Positions 6,837 to 6,929 of a DNA stretch of 6,929 nt are shown piece after piece. Location of the stretch: the NCBI GenBank assembly GCA_035302345.1, contig DATGSS010000088.1, positions 1-6,929 on the forward strand. The letters are read 5' to 3'. The stretch comes from Paenalcaligenes sp035302345 (GTDB taxonomy: Bacteria > Pseudomonadota > Gammaproteobacteria > Burkholderiales > Burkholderiaceae_B). A model generated the notes under the pieces. It saw only the letters and a list, made by a program, of their open reading frames with translations. It was not told where the DNA came from and made no database searches. Positions within the stretch are counted from its first letter, which is position 1, and the number at the start of each line of letters is the position of its first letter. The translations under genes were made by a program, and so were the position numbers.

Positions 6837-6929
6837 CTACAAATATTGGGGCACCACACACTGCTTGTGCTCGATGTGGTGTGCGAACTCGTCGCGGAAA
6901 TGCTTGACAAAACTACGCACGGGGAACGC
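6837..6929 (-). CDS. nuoF: NADH-quinone oxidoreductase subunit F, C-terminal end (partial)
   Basis: Only the last 30 codons and a TAG stop are in the window; the gene continues past the right edge. The visible tail begins AFPVRSFVKHFRDEF and ends CVVPQYL. NuoF is the flavoprotein that binds NADH and FMN and carries cluster N3, feeding electrons into the peripheral arm; none of those binding motifs lie in this fragment. The identification rests on the resemblance of the tail to betaproteobacterial NuoF C-termini as I remember them, and on its position immediately upstream of nuoG, which is where nuoF normally sits. The stop is followed after 15 bases by the nuoG start, so the two are almost certainly co-transcribed. 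The reading frame is open to the edge with no sign of disruption. Confidence 0.9.
   Translation of the reverse strand, partial: AFPVRSFVKHFRDEFAHHIEHKQCVVPQYL

Noticed and set aside
6852..6881. Inverted repeat CACCACA / TGTGGTG in the nuoF 3' end, possible hairpin or terminator
   Set aside because: The stem is only 7 bp with a 16-base loop and no T run, and it arises from His-His and Val-Val codons; an operon-internal terminator is not supported.
6904..6909. TTGACA on the plus strand, a possible -35 box for an antisense transcript
   Set aside because: No matching -10 element is visible at the right spacing before the window ends; a single hexamer is expected by chance.
1..6929. A hidden novel system, mobile element, CRISPR array or RNA gene
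   Set aside because: The window is occupied almost base for base by intact complex I genes in canonical order. No repeats, transposase remnants, tRNA-like folds or composition breaks were seen on either strand.

Overview
The window is an uninterrupted piece of a bacterial nuo operon, which encodes the proton-pumping NADH:ubiquinone oxidoreductase (respiratory complex I). Every gene is on the minus strand, so transcription runs from the right edge to the left edge. In transcription order it holds the last 30 codons of nuoF, complete nuoG, nuoH, nuoI, nuoJ and nuoK, and the first 639 codons of nuoL, which runs off the left edge. The order F-G-H-I-J-K-L is the classical proteobacterial one.

The organism looks like a betaproteobacterium, most likely in Burkholderiales and perhaps an Alcaligenaceae-type genus given the intermediate base composition (about half G+C by eye). 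This is inferred from remembered family features: NuoK ends in DQLKG, NuoI is a 162-residue protein with a long conserved soluble core, NuoG is about 776 residues and lacks the extra N7 cluster cysteines, and nuoG and nuoH are close to the usual betaproteobacterial lengths. No 16S rRNA or other phylogenetic marker is present, so the genus cannot be named.

Layout: 6837-6929 is the nuoF 3' end; 4491-6821 nuoG (peripheral arm, three Fe-S clusters); 3416-4489 nuoH (membrane subunit at the quinone site); 2912-3400 nuoI (two 4Fe-4S clusters, last relay to quinone); 2240-2896 nuoJ; 1932-2243 nuoK; 1-1917 nuoL (antiporter-like pump subunit, partial). Gaps between genes are 15, 1, 15, 15, -4 and 14 bases. 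There is no room for internal promoters between genes, and I see no terminator, so this looks like one polycistronic unit with closely linked translation. No stretch over 20 bases is non-coding.

Together these genes cover most of the electron path from the flavin subunit (NuoF) through N1b, N4 and N5 in NuoG and N6a/N6b in NuoI to the quinone cavity formed partly by NuoH. They also cover the first part of the membrane arm (J, K, L) that couples this to proton translocation. All key residues I could check are intact. I found no mobile element, CRISPR array, RNA gene, foreign island or novel system. The observations in Part 2 are small-scale: an eight-G tract in nuoG, a 16-bp palindrome, a variant quinone-loop motif, and a start-site correction.
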